Source of the DNA: Aurantiochytrium sp. KH105
Taxonomy: Eukaryota; Sar; Bigyra; Thraustochytrida; Thraustochytriidae
DNA: 64,000 nt
Direction: 5' to 3'
NCBI GenBank assembly: GCA_003116975.1
Contig: BGKB01000004.1
Coordinates: 186,001 to 250,000 of the forward strand
The notes below the pieces were generated by a model. The model did no database searches. It was not told where the DNA came from and worked only from the letters and a program-made list of their open reading frames with translations. Of the stretch, positions 1 to 10,664 are shown piece after piece (the first letter of the stretch is position 1; every line of letters begins with the position of its first letter). A program made the translations under genes and the position numbers.

Positions 1-2
1 GT

Positions 3-3000
3 CTGGCCTACGCAATTGCGGCCGTGGCCGGCGGCTGCGGCGAGATCGCCGCCGGCCAACCGCTTGTGGACGGCAAGCTCGCCCCTGTGTTGGACAAGCC
101 CAAGAAGATTGCGCCGATTCTGGCGTGCATGCGTACGATGTTGGTTCTGACCAAGGAATGGGGCACGGCCATCATGCCGTACCTGATGCCGGTGGACTTT
201 TTGCAAAAGTCCCTTTTTGACGTGTACGACAACACGGCATCGAACGGTCGCTCGGCAACGAAGAAGGTGATTCTGCAGATTGTGGACAAGATGGGCCCGC
301 GCGGTGTGCGTTTGAGCGTGCCCATCTTCATGGACGGCCTGGAGCACGCGTCGTGGCGCGTCAAGGCCATGTCGCTGCAGTGCCTGGGCGCACTCGGCAA
401 GCAGCGCGCGTCGCAGCTCTTCCGGGACCTGCCTATTCTGATTCCGGCCGTCATGGAGTGCGTTCGCGACACCAAGAAGCAGGTGAGCGACGCGGCGAGC
501 GACGCCCTCGATAGCTTGGGCGAGCTCGTGAGCAACGCTGAGACCATCAAGCTGTTGCCGTGGCTGCTCAACGCGCTCAAGGACCCTGAACAGGTGGATC
601 CTTGTCTTGACGAGCTGATGGACACGACCTTTGTGAACTCTGTGGATGCGCAGAGTCTTGCATTCATCATCCCCGTTGTTCTGCGTGGTCTGCGCGAGGG
701 CACGGCAGACGTCAAGCTCAAGGCCTCCATTACGGCCGGTAACGTGTGCTCCCTGGTGGCCGATGTGCACGACATGCGTCCCTACTACACGCACCTGTTG
801 CCTGAGCTCAAGAAGCTCACGGATCATTCGCGCCCTCGCGTGCGCGAGATGGCGCTGCGTGCCAAGAACTCGCTGCAAGAGGACCTGAGCATGACGCGCC
901 GGCGGAGCTCGCAAAACAGTGGCGGAGGGTCCGCGGCGGCCGCCGCGGCTGCTGTTGCGGCGGTGGGTGTGGGCGGCTCTGGTAACGCTGCTGACGCTGC
1001 GAGCGACGCGCAGGCTGGCGAAGTGCTGGAGTCCAAGCTCAAGGCGACGGGTCTTTTTGATCTTTTGGGCGAAGTCGCCTTTGACTACGTTCTTAGCACG
1101 TGCCGCATGCTGATGTTCGATCTGCTCGAGGACGTGGACCAGGAGATGCCCCGCAAGCTTGTGTACAAGCGCGCCCGTGCACAGACGGAGGAGGGTGTGC
1201 AGCCGTTCGTGGCGCACTGCGACGATGCGGAGCAGACGCGTCTCTTGGACGCGGCGACCTCGGCTGTCGTTGACGCCTTGTGGGTGGCTCAGGGCAAGCA
1301 GGATGACGATGGTGGCGATGGCGAAGACTCGGAGAAGGACTACATTGTTTTCATCCCGAGTATCATTCTTGCTTTTGCGTCCCGCGTGCTGCTGAAGCGC
1401 GCCGGCCTCTTTTTGGAGCGCGGACATCGTTACTCGGTGGTGGGCCTGAACGGTACGGGCAAGTCGACCCTGCTGACGCGTGTTGCGGCGCGCGATATCG
1501 ATGGCTTTCCTGATGACATTACCGTGTACTTTGTGCAGCACGAGATTGTGGAGGACGAGCAACAGCTGAATGTGATTGACTACATGCAGCATGACGTCAA
1601 GTCGCAGGTGCAGTCCAAGGAGAACAAGAAGCGCAAGGGCGGCAAGAAGTTCGAGGACCTGTACGACTTGAGCATGGAGCACATGCTCGAGGTGTTGCGC
1701 GAAGTTGGATTCACTGACACTCTTTTGCAGCAGCAGGTTTCGGCGCTTTCTGGTGGCTGGAAGATGCGCCTTGCGATCGCGCGCTCGATGCTGTACATGC
1801 CGGACCTCTTGCTCCTGGATGAGCCTACCAACCATTTGGACGCCGCCGCGCTGGACTGGCTGCAAAAGTACCTTGCCGGTCTCGAGGGCACGACGATTGT
1901 GCTGGTTTCGCATGACTACGACTTTGTGGACTACGTTGCGACGGATATCATCCACTTGGCCGACCAGAAGCTGGCGTATTACCCGTTCGGTTTCACGCGT
2001 TTCCAGCAGGAGCGTCCCGAGATTGTGGCGGCGCTGCCGAAGAAGGACGACAACGCCAAGAAGGACGGTGAGGAGGGCGGCAACGCTGGACTCTCTGCGA
2101 TCGAGCTCATGGCCAAGGCCGCGACGGATGAGAACGCGGCAGCCCTGACTTCGGGCATCAAACCGATTCGCTTTCCGGAGGGCTCCAAGCTTGAGGGCGT
2201 TACGCATCGCGGCAAGCCCGTTGCGCAGCTGACCAAGGTGACGTACGGCTACCCGGGCACGGACAAGATCATCTTCAACGATGTGACAGTGAAGCTGACT
2301 CTGAACAGCCGCGTGGCGATTTTGGGTCCCAACGGTGCCGGCAAGAGTACTCTTTTGAAGCTGCTCGTGGGTGAGCTGGAGTTGGACGAGAAGCATGGCC
2401 ATTTGGGCAAGTACTGGAAGCACCACAACCTGCGCACCGCGTACATTAGCCAACACTCTCTGCACCATCTGGAGAACCACCTTGAGGCGACACCATGCCA
2501 GTACATTCAGGATCGCTTCTTTGAGGGTCGCGATAAGGAGGCCTCGAAGATGATCACGGTCAAGCTGGAGCCCGAGGACAAGGAGGCCATGGAGCGTTCG
2601 GGCGAGATTTGCGAGATCATTTCGCGCGTGGTGCGGTCGAAGAAGCTGTACTATGAGGTGCGCAAGAACGGCCGCGCCGAAAAGGGCGCGAACCGCGACA
2701 TGCGTTCGCTTGAGGAGCTCGAGAAGATGTCGGTGGACCACCCGCACGTGATCAAGCTGGTGCGTTTGTTTGACGAGGAGCTCAAGTTTGCGGCATCGGG
2801 TGCGGATCTGCGTCCGGTGACGACGCCAGAATTCATCAAGCACCTTGCGGAGTTTGGCATTGATTCAGAGATTGCGCAACGCAAGGTCCGCTGGATGTCC
2901 GGCGGTCAGCGCGCTCGTCTTGTTCTCGCTGCGGCCATGTGGACCTGCCCGCACATGATCATTCTTGATGAGCCGACCAACTATTTGGATCAGGACACTG

Positions 3001-3152
3001 TCGCGGCGCTTACGTACGCACTCAAGACCTTTCGCGGTTCTGTCGTTCTCATTAGCCATCACCAAGGTTTTGTTGATGCTGTGGCCAACGAGAAGTGGCA
3101 TCTTGAGAACGGTACGCTTCGCGTCGAGTCTCTCAAGACCGACAAGAAGTAA
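3..3152 (+). CDS. TEF3: Translation elongation factor 3 (ABC-F type ATPase), 5' end cut by window edge
   Basis: EF-3 is a ribosome-bound ATPase that helps release E-site tRNA during elongation; it is known from fungi and some protist groups. The frame is open to the left edge, so the start lies outside the window. The roughly 1,050 residues seen are close to the usual full length. In order: HEAT-type helical repeats (first ~290 residues), a low-complexity Ala/Gly/Ser insert (about 300-335), a four-helix segment, then two ABC ATPase domains. ABC1 has Walker A GLNGTGKST (near 1443), signature LSGGW and Walker B with LLLLDEPTNHLD. ABC2 has Walker A GPNGAGKST (near 2323), an inserted region after it as in the EF-3 chromodomain-like insertion, signature MSGGQ and MIILDEPTNYLD. 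All catalytic motifs look intact. The C-terminus lacks the long Lys tail of yeast EF-3 and ends TDKK. Family assignment is very secure. Confidence 0.96.
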   Translation: MAYAIAAVAGGCGEIAAGQPLVDGKLAPVLDKPKKIAPILACMRTMLVLTKEWGTAIMPYLMPVDFLQKSLFDVYDNTASNGRSATKKVILQIVDKMGPRGVRLSVPIFMDGLEHASWRVKAMSLQCLGALGKQRASQLFRDLPILIPAVMECVRDTKKQVSDAASDALDSLGELVSNAETIKLLPWLLNALKDPEQVDPCLDELMDTTFVNSVDAQSLAFIIPVVLRGLREGTADVKLKASITAGNVCSLVADVHDMRPYYTHLLPELKKLTDHSRPRVREMALRAKNSLQEDLSMTRRRSSQNSGGGSAAAAAAAVAAVGVGGSGNAADAASDAQAGEVLESKLKATGLFDLLGEVAFDYVLSTCRMLMFDLLEDVDQEMPRKLVYKRARAQTEEGVQPFVAHCDDAEQTRLLDAATSAVVDALWVAQGKQDDDGGDGEDSEKDYIVFIPSIILAFASRVLLKRAGLFLERGHRYSVVGLNGTGKSTLLTRVAARDIDGFPDDITVYFVQHEIVEDEQQLNVIDYMQHDVKSQVQSKENKKRKGGKKFEDLYDLSMEHMLEVLREVGFTDTLLQQQVSALSGGWKMRLAIARSMLYMPDLLLLDEPTNHLDAAALDWLQKYLAGLEGTTIVLVSHDYDFVDYVATDIIHLADQKLAYYPFGFTRFQQERPEIVAALPKKDDNAKKDGEEGGNAGLSAIELMAKAATDENAAALTSGIKPIRFPEGSKLEGVTHRGKPVAQLTKVTYGYPGTDKIIFNDVTVKLTLNSRVAILGPNGAGKSTLLKLLVGELELDEKHGHLGKYWKHHNLRTAYISQHSLHHLENHLEATPCQYIQDRFFEGRDKEASKMITVKLEPEDKEAMERSGEICEIISRVVRSKKLYYEVRKNGRAEKGANRDMRSLEELEKMSVDHPHVIKLVRLFDEELKFAASGADLRPVTTPEFIKHLAEFGIDSEIAQRKVRWMSGGQRARLVLAAAMWTCPHMIILDEPTNYLDQDTVAALTYALKTFRGSVVLISHHQGFVDAVANEKWHLENGTLRVESLKTDKK

Positions 3153-3643
3153 ATGTTTGTTTTCTGTGCGACTTTTTCCGGCTCGCTCAAATCTTTTCTC
3201 TTTCTCTCGCCTCTGTCCCGTGAGGCTCTATAGCTTAGCAACTTTTGACTGAATCAACGCATGCATGTCGAGTCTTTTATCTTTAGCTGTTCTTTTGTTT
3301 CGTATTGGCTGTGTGAGAGTGACAAGGTTTTTTATTGATTTTGTTTCGTGCGAATGCAAAGACTACCAGGCTGCATGATGTGCACTAGGATGACAGCAGC
3401 TTACCTCCTGGCGTCAAGGCGATTTAATCTCATCGTGGCGGGCATCGTCGATGATTCTGTCAACCTTTCTCCTGGTCGAAAAGACGAGCCCGAGGTTGTT
3501 CCCACGTTTTGAGATCTTCTCTCAAGATAGTTGTTGCACTGTCTGTCAAGGAAACTTGCAAGAAGAGGAGCGAGATGTTTGGATTCGTTGGAAATTGTCT
3601 CAAAAATGCTAATCAAAAATGTACACAGGTTGAATCGCGGTGT
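3153..3643. other. Convergent 3' spacer, EF-3 / polyQ gene
   Basis: About 490 bp between two genes that end toward each other. It presumably carries both 3' UTRs. It is clearly AT-richer and T-rich compared with the coding DNA on either side. No gene, RNA or repeat was recognised. Confidence 0.6.
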
Positions 3644-5368
3644 CTAGTTGTTGGTGAGGTATGCACGAATTGCAGCCTCCATTGCTGCGCTCTGGTGATG
3701 CTGTTGTTGTTGTTGTGGCTGATGCTGCTGTTGCTGCTGCTGCTGCTGGAAGAAGAAGGCAGGATGCTGGCCATTGAGCTGCTGTAGGGCCATGAGCTTT
3801 TCAACAGAGTTATGGTTGTTGTTGTTGTTTTGTTGCTGCTGTTGCAAGAGCTGCTGTTGGAAAAACTGTTGCTGCTGTTGTTGTTGCTGCTGCATATTGC
3901 CGTTGTTGTTGAACATTCCGAGAGACTGGAGCTTCATTTGCATTTGAAGCTGCTGGAGCTGCTCCGGAGAGAAATGGGCGAACTGTTGCTGCTGCGGCGA
4001 AAGGGTCGGCGAGCTTCTGTTGTTGTTGTTGTTGTTGTCTTTGCTGTTGGGGTTGGCATTCCCGGTGTTGGCGGGCGACCACTGAGAAGGCTTGGGAGCC
4101 TGCTGCTGCTGCTGTTGGTTCTCAAGCTTGATGCCTTGTTGCTGTTGTTGTTGTTGCTGCTGCTGCTGCTGTTGCATGCTGTAGAGCTGCGCGAGCAGAA
4201 GATCGCTGGGATTGGACGGTTTGAAGCCTGACATGGGGCTCGTGAAATTCGCGTTGCCAAGCGCGGGCACGGGCGAGGCAGTGGGCGAGGGCGATACAGC
4301 CGTAATAGTGGAGGCCACTGACGCGGGGGAAGCGGCCGGGGAGAGGTACTTTTGCAGCATTGCGTGGAGATTGGCAGCCGTGGAAGCCGCAACCTCTTCT
4401 GCAGAAGCGGGGGAGTTCGTGGACGGTGAAAAATTTGCGGAGTTGAGGTTGTTGTTGTTGTTCATGTTGCCTTGGGCGAGACCAAGTCCTGCGCCTCCCT
4501 TGGCGAGGAACTGAGACGCGACCGAGGTCTGAATAGGAAATGGGCGCATGCTTGCCATGGCCAGCTGCGGGGGCATGGGGCCGGAGGGATTGAATCCGGA
4601 AAGCTTTGCATTCTTTGCGGCAGCGTTGGACATGGCGCGGTTTGCAGAGTCCTGGGACTCTGCGCCCGAGGCAGAGACAAAAGAACGGCTGCAGCAGCCA
4701 CCCTCGGCGCCGAAATAGCGGTCGCAGGACTCTTTGCAGACCGCATTGGTCGTGTCGATGCCGATGGAGCGCGCGACGCGATTCCTGCTCTGCGAATAGC
4801 CGACGTTTTCGAGGGTGATGAGGTCACCAACGTGGAAGATGTGCTCGCGGTAGGCCTCGGGAGGCTTGTAGAAGCCGCTATCGGCGGGATCGGCCGGGTT
4901 GGTAAGGAAGACGGCGAGTTTCTCGCCCCATTTGGCAACACGCGTGACCTTGTAGGCGACCTGAAGCTTGAGTCGCTTCATGTCCCGGGGCGGGCACTTG
5001 CCAACGCTCGAGGTGGATACATTGTTGTTGTTGTTGTTGTTGTTTTTTCCAGCTGAACTGCTCGAGGGGTCCTTGCGAAGACGCTTGGGCTTGGCGTTGG
5101 GGGAGGAGACGTGAGAAAATTTCTTGCCACCGGCACTGGGGGCCTCGGTGTCGTCTGTGCTCTTGCGTTTGCCCGGTGTTGCAGGCGATGCTGGCCTTTC
5201 ATGTGCCTCGGTCTCCGAGGGCGAAGGCGGGAGCTGCATCCTGCCGGAGAGCAGAGCTGCTGCCTCTTCCTCGGCGCAGCTGGGAGACCCCATCTTGCTG
5301 CTCGTGCTGCTGATGCTGTTCGCGCCGAAGGGTAGGTTCGTAGAGTACGCAAGCGTGCTGACGCTCAT
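3644..5368 (-). CDS. PolyQ/polyN-rich protein, possible transcription or RNA regulator
   Basis: 574 residues from the ATG at 5368; six upstream codons are open but start with TTG. The N-terminal third is Ser/Lys-rich with basic KR clusters that could act as nuclear signals. A compact, non-repetitive stretch follows (about residues 130-235), beginning near RLKLQVAYKVTRVAKWGEKL and including three Cys-rich turns (CKESC, GGCCSRS). It is probably the only folded part, and I do not recognise it. From about residue 240 on, the protein is low complexity: long Gln runs, Asn runs, and Pro/Ser/Ala linkers, ending in a short helix-like AAMEAAIRAYLTNN. This composition is typical of transcriptional co-regulators and prion-like RNA-binding proteins; that role is inference. 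The start faces a 14-kb gene-free region. CAG/CAA interruptions are frequent, so the runs are not pure codon repeats. Confidence 0.8.
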   Translation of the reverse strand: MSVSTLAYSTNLPFGANSISSTSSKMGSPSCAEEEAAALLSGRMQLPPSPSETEAHERPASPATPGKRKSTDDTEAPSAGGKKFSHVSSPNAKPKRLRKDPSSSSAGKNNNNNNNNVSTSSVGKCPPRDMKRLKLQVAYKVTRVAKWGEKLAVFLTNPADPADSGFYKPPEAYREHIFHVGDLITLENVGYSQSRNRVARSIGIDTTNAVCKESCDRYFGAEGGCCSRSFVSASGAESQDSANRAMSNAAAKNAKLSGFNPSGPMPPQLAMASMRPFPIQTSVASQFLAKGGAGLGLAQGNMNNNNNLNSANFSPSTNSPASAEEVAASTAANLHAMLQKYLSPAASPASVASTITAVSPSPTASPVPALGNANFTSPMSGFKPSNPSDLLLAQLYSMQQQQQQQQQQQQQGIKLENQQQQQQAPKPSQWSPANTGNANPNSKDNNNNNNRSSPTLSPQQQQFAHFSPEQLQQLQMQMKLQSLGMFNNNGNMQQQQQQQQQFFQQQLLQQQQQNNNNNHNSVEKLMALQQLNGQHPAFFFQQQQQQQQHQPQQQQQHHQSAAMEAAIRAYLTNN

Positions 5369-7559
5369 CAACGACAACGCCAACAACGGGCGACCAAGAG
5401 CTACTTGGTCTGGTCTCGGTTCGTTTGGGTCCGTGCTCGGGGTTTGCGAAACCTTGTATGTAGCTCTTCTGGTCGAGTCTTTGTCTGCCTGTCACTCACC
5501 GCCTTCGACCGACTGACCTGCCCTTGCCAGTCAATACACGCCGCGGCCTCTAGCTCCGGACGCTCGCTCGCGTCTGCTGCCGCAACTGCTGCCCTCGCCT
5601 CGCGGCGCCGGGATGTTCCCGTACCGCAGCCGTGTCTCGCCTTGCTAGCTTGCTTGCTTGCCGATTCGAGATCAGCCAGCCCAGCCAGCGCGACCCGCTC
5701 CAGCCTCGCTCGCTCGCTGGCTCGCTGGCTCGCGTGCGTGCGTGCGTGCGTGCGGTTTCCCTCTCCTCTGCTGCGCCTCGCGTTCGTCGCGCTCGCGTCG
5801 CTGAGCGAGGACCGGATCCGAGGCCGGGTCCGAGCCGAGACCGCGCGCTCGAGCCTGGAGTTTGCTGCCTCGACGGCTTTCCTGTCCTTGCTTTCCGCTT
5901 TCTTGTTTGCTGTTTGCTCGCCCACTGCCGCCGCTGCTGCTGCGTTGCGTTGCGTTGCGTCGCGTTGCGTTGCGTTGCGTCGCGCTGCGGCCGAAGTCTT
6001 GACGCGCGAGAAGGTTGTGTCTGTGCTTGCTTGCTTGCTGCGAGACCGCTACGAAGGCACGAATCGATCTCACGGTCGAAGGAAACAGACCAACAAACAA
6101 ACACGAGGCGAGGTGGGTGAGCGGCGAGGAGCGGGTAAGCCCTTTCTTTCCTTTCCTCTCCGCTGCTTTCCTTCCTTCCTTCCTTCCTCGCTCGCCCGCT
6201 GACTCTGGCTGGCCTCGCGTGGCTTCACGCCTGGCGAGGAGATGGCGCTGCTAAGCTCGCACGAGCGCGCGCTGTGCCTGACGTCTCCTGTCGGCCCGCC
6301 GCGTCTCGTGCCGTGTCGTCGTCTCGTGTCGTCTCGTTTCGTCTCGCGCGAGAATCGTGTTTGGTGATTGCCGCCGGCGCTGGAGCCCGTGGCCAAAACT
6401 TTCTTTTTCCTTCCTTTTTTCTTTTTTCTTTTCTTTTCTTTCTCTGCCTTTCTTTTTATCTCAAAAAAATTCTTGCGTTTGTTTTTACCCGCGTCTGGCT
6501 TGCCGGCTGGCTGCGGGTCAGCTAACCGGCAGCTAGGAATACGCAGGCAGACAGGCTGATCTTTTATTTTTTAGAATTACTCCTTTCAAGTTTTTTTCAA
6601 ATTCTTTTGTTCCCCGCAGTGGCCGGTCCGGGGCGGCTGCTTGCTTTGGCCCCCTCAGCTGCGCGGCCCCTCCCTCTTTACTCCCTGTGGTCGGCGCCAC
6701 CCACCAGCCGTACGTGATCCCACGCCTGCGCCCCGACCCGCAGCGGCCACAGCCGCCGTGATCGCGTCGCCTGGCTGCGGGAGGGGCAGCCCTCTCGCCC
6801 GTCCGCCCGCCCGGCTCCTCCCTTCCTCCCGCGGCCTCCGCATCAACAACCAAGTGCGCTGCGGGCCCACCCGCCTCGCACGCGCGGCCCGCCTGCTTCC
6901 AGCCCGCGCCGCCTGTCTATCATGCATTCCCCGCAGCCGGACGCGGGCACGAGCCCCGGCGCAGCGCCCGCTCGCGCGCGACCGCGCGCTGCCTCTTTCC
7001 TTTTCCTCTATTTCGTCGCAGCGCACCTCGCCGCTTCCACGCCACCGCTCGACCCATCGGCCAGGCCTCGCTCGTGGCTGGCGGCCGCCCGTCTTGCGGT
7101 AGCGCAAACCCCAGCCTGCGCCGCAGCCCCGCCTGGCGCAAGCAGCGCACCCTGCCCTCACACGCCGTCAAGCAAGTGCGCGCTGACACGCTCCCCGGCG
7201 CACAGTGCGCCGCTGGCGATGCTCGATGCCCTGCTCTGCTCTGCCGTGGCGGCTCTGCTGCACTCCGCTCTCCGCTGTTTGCGAGCAGCCTGGCGCCGCG
7301 GGCGCGAGGGGCTGCTCCTGCTGCTGCTGCTGCAGCCAGGGTTGCTGCTGCTGCTGCTCCGTCGCGGCGCGCAGCAGCAGATCGAGGGGAGGGCGAGAGC
7401 CGCTCGGCAATCCTGTTCGCCCGGTCCCTTGCGCCCGGCCTCGGCCTCGCACGCGCGCAGGCACGGAAGGAGGCAAGGAAGCAAAGCAACTGCAAGCATG
7501 CGAGCACGCACGCTGCTACGCACGACTTCTTTCTTTTCGCCCGCCACTTCACGTTCCTT

Positions 7560-7580
7560 CGTTCGTTCGTTCGTTCGTTC
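7560..7580. repeat. (GTTC)n microsatellite
   Basis: About five perfect tetranucleotide units, one of many such arrays in the gene-free region. Confidence 0.9.
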
Positions 7581-8091
7581 TATTGATCGACCGCACCGAT
7601 CATTCGTTCGATGAATCGATGAATCCTGATCACTGCTGGCAGTGTAGACGATGCCCAGGCAAGCAAGTAAGCAAGCAAGCGAGCAAGCGAGCAAGCTCAA
7701 TTTCTTTTCGACGCTTATTCAAGCCTTCGTTCGTGCGTCGCAGGCCTGGTGCCGGTCCTCCTCTTCTGCATCGTTTGTCCGTGCGTACGTGCGCGCGTGC
7801 TTGCTCGCCGCCTCCCTTCCTCTCTCTCTCTCTCCCGCCTCGCCGTACTTGCTTGCCCCCGGCGAGTACTCACTCTCTCACTCACGCGCTCACTCAACCC
7901 GCACCGCACCGTGACTAATGTCGACACCGCTCGTTCTGGCCGCCGTGAACCCTGGCGCTCCTTCTCTCCTTCACACGACCGATCATCGACCAGCCAGCTG
8001 TGCTGACAGCATGCAGCTGTAGCCATCATCCTGCGCGCAGGCCTGCGCGGGTGCCGGAGGCGGGTCCCGCGATGCGCGTACGATGGCCAGA

Positions 8092-8118
8092 TTTCTTTCT
8101 TTCTTTCTTTCTTTCTTT
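8092..8118. repeat. (TTTC)n microsatellite
   Basis: Nearly seven perfect tetranucleotide units, all pyrimidine on the + strand. Confidence 0.9.
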
Positions 8119-10643
8119 GACCCGGCCTGGCCGAGCGCCATGGGTCTTGGGTATCATTCATTCATCCAAGCATCCACAATTGGTGTCGATTCAAACGGTG
8201 GTGGTGCGCCAACCTCGCCTCCGGGCGCTCCGCCGATCGCCTCGCATGGCGCAGCATCCGGTTCGCACCTTCGCGGCCTCGCCGTCAATCTCGCGCGACC
8301 GACGAACGAATGAACGTAAGCTTGCGGAACGAATGGACGCGCTCCGCCTCCCTGCCTCCGGCGGGGGTCGACACGCCACGGTGCGTGCATCTGCTCTGCT
8401 CTGCTCTGCTCCGCGCTGCATTCACATCAACACAAGCTCGCCAGGCCGCAGCAGCTCGAACGAGGCCGCCCGGGCCGCGAGGAGGAGCGGCTTCCGCAGC
8501 TTCGTTGCGGCCCGCAGCCCGGGACCGTGGCGTCTTTGCCTCCGTTTCCAAGTTTCGCGCCTCTGCCAGCGTGACAGACAGACAGTCGGAGAACAGACGA
8601 CAGCGCAGAGAGAGCACGGCTTCGCTGCTCCCGACCGATCCTTGGCCGCAGACAAACGCCTGCCCTGCCGTGCGAGCAATGCGCAGAGCCAAGCAGGGCC
8701 AGCGCAGTGCAGCGCGGTCGGCGGCCAGGCTGAGGCAGGGACCGAGAGCGAGCGCACTTTGCCCTGCTGTGACTCTCCCGATCTCACTTGGATCGCCATG
8801 GCTGGCGGCCAACGCTGCGGCCACCCAGGAGAGAAAAATCCTGCAGCAGCTGCGGCCGCACGCACGGGACCAGCTTTCTTCGCTTGGTCTGCCTGCAACT
8901 TCTGCAGACTTTTGCCTTGCGATTGTATCCTGGTCATCGATCTTGTGTTCCGTGCAAGCCCATTTCCGTGGGTAGGTCACGGTAGGCGGCTTTTCATTTT
9001 CCTTTTCTTCCTTTCTTTTCCCGTCTTTCTTTTTCTTTCTTTCTTTCTTTTTCTTTCTTTTTTTTGCTTTTTCTTTTCTTTTCCCCCCTTTCGTTCAGCA
9101 GGGGTCCTGCGCAGCCGCCACTGCCTACTTCAAAGAACGCCGCGCCTGTGTCTTCCACGGCGCGCGAGGTTGAACTGTGGGGAGCGGCTTTCGTAGTCGA
9201 CCCGAGGGGCACCGCACCGCAGCGGGCAGGGCCGTCGCTGGCCCATTGCTTTTTGCCTGCTGCGTGCAAGGCTTGCTCGATTGCAGGTCTTTTGCTTGCT
9301 TGCTTTCTTGCTTGCTTGCAGTTGCGTGCGGGCTTTTTTGGCTGCGTGCAGCCAGGCGTGTTGGCCTGCAGGGACGCCCAGGATTGCGCATGGACGCACA
9401 CACGCATGCAAGCACGAGCGTGGTAGAATGTGCTAGTCGTGCACTAGGCAAGGACGGAGACACGGGAGGGCGCGAGGGACGGTCCTGCATGCATTCGCGT
9501 ACTACGCATCTTGTCTTAGTGGTTAACACGCGCGCGATGCGAGTTGTATCGCTCGATTGGCAAGCCTTTACAGAAAGCGCATGCCTTAGCGTCGATTGCC
9601 ATCCGAGCAGCTGCAGCATGCCTTTCTCGTAATCAAATAAAAGTGGCGCGGCGCGGCGCGACGCGACGCGATGCGTCGCAACAAAACGGAAGTCAGGAGC
9701 ACCGACGCATGGCAGCCTGACGCTAGCAGCCCTCTCTGCCAGCGTCTTGTGCACACGTGTAGTGTTGATCGTCTAGCGTGGTTCTTTCCGTTGCGTCTGT
9801 GTCTTGGAATCAGCCATGGAGCCTCTCTCATGGTACAGACGGCAAGCATTTTGGCCATTGGAGAACTCGTGGTAGTGTTTTTGAAATTTAAAATCTCATT
9901 CCGCTGCCGCTTTGCAAACCTACTTACCAGGAAAGGTCGATCGGCCATCCATGGTCGAAGGAAGGGGTTCCGAGATCTTTTTATCTTTTTTGTTCCTGAC
10001 AGTGAGCATCCATCAACCAAAATCAACAACTGTCAATCAACTCGCCGCCGCTGCCGTTAATTTTTTAGCGCAAAACAAGACGAGCCCGTCGCTGTCGCCA
10101 TCCATGGTCCTAGTTCTCGCGGTGTAGCAGGTTTTCGAAATCAAAATCAACCCATCAAAGGCCACAGAAATAAACGAACGCCTGCGAGGGCGAGCCACTC
10201 TCGCTAGCCCTTACCGCACGTGGACCATTGAACCGCGTCCGGGTCCAGACCCGGTCCCGTCTCTGCATCCGCAGCCCCGCGCGCGCACTTGACAGTTGCA
10301 GTTGCTGTTGCCGCCGTCCCCTCTTTTTTTCTTCTTTCTTTTTTCTTTCTTGTCTGCGTGCTTGCGTGCTTGCGTGCTTGCTTGCTCCTCTGGCTCACTC
10401 TCTCGCGTCAACGTGCGGTCTCACCAACCATTTGAGCGTGTGTGGCGCAGCGGCGAAACACCGTCGGAGCCGGAGCGTGTCTCTTTGTGCATGCGCACAC
10501 CTATCATATAAGTCAGCCATCAGTCCTTCATCGGCCATGGCAGCAGCCAGCAGCTATAGGCTAGGCGTACGATCGAGACAATCAAACGAACGTCGGCCAG
10601 CCACCGAGGCCAGCAAAAGAGCTTGCTTGCCAGACGACGTATG

Positions 10644-10664
10644 CATCGATCGATCGATCGATCG
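10644..10664. repeat. (GATC)n microsatellite
   Basis: About five perfect self-complementary units, so the array is its own inverted repeat and could fold as a hairpin. Confidence 0.9.

Noticed and set aside
3812-4231. + strand frames rich in Leu/Val opposite the polyQ gene
   Set aside because: Antisense of CAG/CAA runs; the - strand frame is far longer and has non-repeat content.
8000-9196. 398-codon + frame in the gene desert
   Set aside because: Composition follows the repeats and GC content, other frames are equally open, and no domain is recognisable.
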